Assembly: GCA_031272035.1 (NCBI GenBank)
Contig: JAISUO010000038.1
Location: 1 to 61,846 of the forward strand
DNA: 61,846 bases
Direction: 5' to 3'
Source of the DNA: Synergistaceae bacterium
GTDB taxonomy: Bacteria > Synergistota > Synergistia > Synergistales > Aminobacteriaceae
Of this stretch, positions 58,911 through 61,846 are shown in pieces. The notes beneath the pieces were generated by a model. It made no database searches. It was not told the origin of the DNA and was given only the letters and a program-made list of their open reading frames with translations. Made by a program: the position numbers and the translations under genes. Within the stretch, counting starts at the first letter, position 1; each line of letters starts with the position of its first letter.

Positions 58911-60194
58911 GTGGGTACGCTCCTGATCGTTTCATTTCTGGCGCTGCTGCTGCTGGGCGTTCCCATCGCCCTCGCCATTGGCGCGGCGGCCACGCTGGTG
59001 ATGGTTCTTTCCGAAATGCCTCTGGAGGCTCTGCCTCAGACGCTTTTTGCCGGAGTAAACTCCTTCGCTCTGGTGGCCGTACCGTTTTTTGTCCTCGCCG
59101 GAGACCTTCTGGCGAGAGGGGGAATTTCCGAGCGGATCGTCGCCTTCGCGGAGGCCACGCTGGGACGCATTCGAGGCGGTCTTTCCATCGTCTCGGTGGT
59201 GGCCTCCATGTTCATCGCCGCCATATCGGGCAGCGGCGCTGCGACCACGGCGGCCGTGGGATCGGCCCTGCTGCCCCAGCTCAGGGAAAAGGGCTACGAC
59301 CTGGACTTCTCCGCGGCCCTCATCGCGGCGGCAGGAACCATTGGCGTCGTCATTCCGCCCAGCGTTCCCATGGTCCTCTATGCCGTCATCGTCGGCGTTC
59401 CCGTGAGCAAACTCTTCATGGCGGGCTTCATTCCTGGGGCTTTTATGGGCGGCGCCCTGATCGTCTACGCTCTCCACATCGCCCGCAAACGGGGGTATCC
59501 CGCCAGTGAAAAGGTGAGCGGCAGAGTCAAATTCAAACTCTTCATCGAAGCTCTGTGGGGTCTGATGACTCCCATTCTGATTCTGGGAGGCATTTTTTCG
59601 GGGTTCTTCACGCCCTCCGAGGCGGCGGCCGTGGCCGTGGCCTATTCCCTTTTCGTCGCCCTGTTCGTCTACAAAACTCTCGACCTGAAACAGGTCTATC
59701 GGCTGGTGGTCAACGCCGGAGTCACCTCGGCTCTGATCATGTTCATCATCGCCACGGCGAAAATCTTCGGCTGGGAGCTGGCCTTCTACGAAATTCCGGA
59801 CAAAATCGCCAGGTTCATGCTGGGAATCGCCGGAAACACGTCCTTCACGGTGTATCTGATGATCGTGGTCATGCTTCTGATCGCGGGGATGTTCATGGAG
59901 ACGGCCTCGGCCCTGATTATACTGACGCCGATCTTTCTGCCGACCATCATGGGGCTCGGCGGCGATTTGATTCACTTCGGGCTGATTCTGGTCGTGGGGC
60001 TGGCTATCGGCATGGCCACGCCTCCCGTCGCTATCGACATCTACGTCGCCAGCGCCATCACCGGCCTCTCTCTCGAAGAAATCAGCCGCACCATCGTACC
60101 CATGGTCGCGGCGCTGATTCTGGTTCTGCTGCTTATCACCTGGATTCCATGGATATCACTGGTTTTACCGCGCCTCGTGTACGGGTCGCTGTGA
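58911..60194 (+). CDS. dctM: TRAP transporter large permease, DctM
   Basis: 427 residues from GTG 58911, with GGGGAGG 8 nt upstream. About 12 membrane helices. It carries the DctM family signatures: ALVAVPFFVLAGDLLARGGI near the N-terminus, SMFIAAISGSGAATTAAVGSALLPQ, IPPSVPMVLYAVIVGVPVSKLFMAGFIPG, and EAAAVAVAYSLFVALFVYK. It is the ion-coupled, usually sodium-driven, transport channel of the TRAP system. Stop codon and ilvD are 24 nt apart. Confidence 0.96.
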   Translation: MGTLLIVSFLALLLLGVPIALAIGAAATLVMVLSEMPLEALPQTLFAGVNSFALVAVPFFVLAGDLLARGGISERIVAFAEATLGRIRGGLSIVSVVASMFIAAISGSGAATTAAVGSALLPQLREKGYDLDFSAALIAAAGTIGVVIPPSVPMVLYAVIVGVPVSKLFMAGFIPGAFMGGALIVYALHIARKRGYPASEKVSGRVKFKLFIEALWGLMTPILILGGIFSGFFTPSEAAAVAVAYSLFVALFVYKTLDLKQVYRLVVNAGVTSALIMFIIATAKIFGWELAFYEIPDKIARFMLGIAGNTSFTVYLMIVVMLLIAGMFMETASALIILTPIFLPTIMGLGGDLIHFGLILVVGLAIGMATPPVAIDIYVASAITGLSLEEISRTIVPMVAALILVLLLITWIPWISLVLPRLVYGSL

Positions 60195-60218
60195 GGTCAA
60201 AACAGGAGGGGACAGAAA

Positions 60219-61846
60219 ATGAGTTCTGCAATGAAAAGCGATTCAGCAAAGAAGGGAATTCAGCGGGCGCCGCACCGCTCGCTGATGTACGCCAACGGTT
60301 ATACCGACTGGGAAATCGACCGGCCCTGGGTGGGCGTGGTCAACGCCTACAACGCGATTACGCCGGGGCACATCCACCTGAACCGTCTGGCCGCCGCCGC
60401 GAAGGCGGGCATTTACGCATTCGGCGGCCTGCCTCTGGAATTTCCGTCCATCGGAGTCTGTGACGGCATCGCCATGAACCACGAAGGGATGAAGTATTCG
60501 CTCCCCAGCCGGGAGCTGATCATGGATTCCATTGAGGTGATGACGAAAGCTCACGCACTGGACGCGCTGGTGCTGGTCACGAACTGCGACAAGATCGTTC
60601 CGGGCATGACCATGGCCATCCTGAGGCTGAACATTCCCGCCATCATCGTCAGCGGCGGCCCCATGATCCCTGGGCGGCTGCACGGAGGTCCCATCGACCT
60701 TTCCGGGGTATTTGAGGCCGTGGGTAAACGCGTGGCCGACCAGATCGACGACGAGGAACTCGACCGGGTGGAACGTGAAGTCTGCCCCACCTGCGGGTCC
60801 TGCGCCGGAATGTTTACCGCCAACACCATGAACTGCGTCATCGAAGCCCTGGGGCTGGCTCTGCCCGGAAACGGCACGATCCCCGCGGTCTACTCCGAGC
60901 GCGAGCGGCTGGCCAAGGAGACGGGGCGCATGATCATGACCCTGATTCAGCGCAACATCCGACCGCGGGACATCGTCACCCAAACGGCCATCGACAACGC
61001 ACTGGCCGTGGACATGGCCCTTGGAGGGTCCACCAATACCTGTCTTCACATTCCCGCCATCGCCCACGCGGCGGGCATGAAAGTTCCTCTGGAGCACATC
61101 GACGAGGTCAGCCGGCGCACGCCTCACCTGTGCAGCATGAGTCCCGGGGGCAAATATTACATGTACGACCTTTACCTGGCCGGAGGGGTGCAGGCCGTGA
61201 TGAAGCGTCTGGCCGAAGCGAAGCTCCTGGACGCCTCCGCTCTGACCGTGACGGGCGACACCGTCGCCGAAAACCTGAAAAAAGCCGTCATCGCCGATGA
61301 AGAGGTCATTCGCCCCGTAAACAACCCCGTTCATAAGGAGGGGGGCATCGCGATTCTGAGGGGAAATCTGGCCCCTCTGGGCTGTGTGGTCAAACAGGGG
61401 GCCGTGCTGCCGGAAATGATGAAGCACAGCGGACCCGCACGGGTTTTTGACAGCGAGGAAGGCGCCACCACCGCCATCATGGGAAAGAAAATCGCCCCCG
61501 GCGACGTGATCGTCATTCGTTATGAAGGCCCCCGGGGCGGCCCGGGAATGCGGGAAAAACTGGGTCCCACCTCGCTCCTGGCGGGTATGGGCCTCGACAA
61601 AAGCGTCGCTCTGATCACCGACGGGCGATTCTCCGGAGCCTCCAGAGGCGCATCCATCGGGCACGTCTCCCCGGAGGCGGCTTTAGGCGGCAATATCGCT
61701 CTGGTTCGTGAAGGGGACATCATTGAGATCGACATCCCGGCCCGAAAAATCTCCGTCAATATCGACGAGGCCGAGATGGAAAAACGCCGGGCCTCCTGGA
61801 AAGCGCCGGAAAAGCCCCTCGACAGCTCCTTCCTGAAGCGTTACCG
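60219..61846 (+). CDS. ilvD: Dihydroxy-acid dehydratase (runs off the right edge)
   Basis: 542 residues in view of about 555, from ATG 60219 with AGGAGGGG upstream. It makes 2-oxo acids from 2,3-dihydroxy acids in valine and isoleucine synthesis. The iron-sulfur ligands are in [39 protein letters not shown] and [24 protein letters not shown]. The conserved [21 protein letters not shown] end is present. It has the features of true DHAD rather than of a gluconate or xylonate dehydratase, but its place behind a TRAP transporter leaves a sugar-acid role open. The end of the gene lies beyond the window. Confidence 0.93.
   Translation, partial: MSSAMKSDSAKKGIQRAPHRSLMYANGYTDWEIDRPWVGVVNAYNAITPGHIHLNRLAAAAKAGIYAFGGLPLEFPSIGVCDGIAMNHEGMKYSLPSRELIMDSIEVMTKAHALDALVLVTNCDKIVPGMTMAILRLNIPAIIVSGGPMIPGRLHGGPIDLSGVFEAVGKRVADQIDDEELDRVEREVCPTCGSCAGMFTANTMNCVIEALGLALPGNGTIPAVYSERERLAKETGRMIMTLIQRNIRPRDIVTQTAIDNALAVDMALGGSTNTCLHIPAIAHAAGMKVPLEHIDEVSRRTPHLCSMSPGGKYYMYDLYLAGGVQAVMKRLAEAKLLDASALTVTGDTVAENLKKAVIADEEVIRPVNNPVHKEGGIAILRGNLAPLGCVVKQGAVLPEMMKHSGPARVFDSEEGATTAIMGKKIAPGDVIVIRYEGPRGGPGMREKLGPTSLLAGMGLDKSVALITDGRFSGASRGASIGHVSPEAALGGNIALVREGDIIEIDIPARKISVNIDEAEMEKRRASWKAPEKPLDSSFLKRY

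Overview
The window is dense, moderately GC-rich bacterial chromosome (61.8 kb, about 45 genes, no rRNA or tRNA seen). The envelope genes imply a two-membrane cell: an RND pump with a TolC-type channel, a periplasmic HtrA, type IV pilus minor pilins and flagellar FliD. A short Bacillus-type YidC, formiminotransferase, pyruvate phosphate dikinase, a TRAP transporter and possible selenocysteine use fit an anaerobic, amino-acid-using member of Synergistota. That placement is an inference from gene content, not a sequence match. GTG and TTG starts are common.

Layout. 1-7.2 kb (minus strand): a type IV pilus minor-pilin operon (PilV-, PilW- and PilX-like pilins, then a PilY1-like tip protein), followed by a small exported protein and a gene interrupted by an in-frame TGA that looks like a selenoprotein of HesB/IscA type. 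7.9-16.4 kb: orphan PAS and GAF proteins, a WG-repeat protein, a CapA-like protein, glutamate formiminotransferase and a GLUG-repeat surface protein. 16.8-32.4 kb (minus): a housekeeping block of ppdK, glyS, glyQ, recO, era, cdd, a CorC-type membrane protein, ybeY, pgpH, phoH, a carboxyltransferase and mazG. 32.6-39.8 kb: an amidohydrolase (plus), then rpsD, htrA, an Lgt-like protein, khpB, yidC, yidD, rnpA and rpmH (minus).

40.2-47.9 kb: an efflux operon in which the RND pump and the TolC-like outer-membrane channel are one 1470-residue reading frame, followed by the periplasmic adaptor. It faces a convergent two-component system. 48-57.2 kb is accessory: a carbohydrate-binding-type lipoprotein, an unknown helical protein made of two 171-residue copies, and an unusually long FliD lying between two RelB/YoeB toxin-antitoxin loci, one with a frameshifted toxin. 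After these come three poorly known genes. 57.4-61.8 kb: a DctPQM TRAP transporter and ilvD, which runs off the right edge.

The most interesting points are the candidate selenoprotein with a SECIS-like hairpin (23-385), the RND-TolC single-chain fusion with an internal signal-peptide-like segment (40181-44593), the duplicated unknown protein beside fliD (49450-50592), and a recurring class of 13-16 bp tandem duplications at gene ends.
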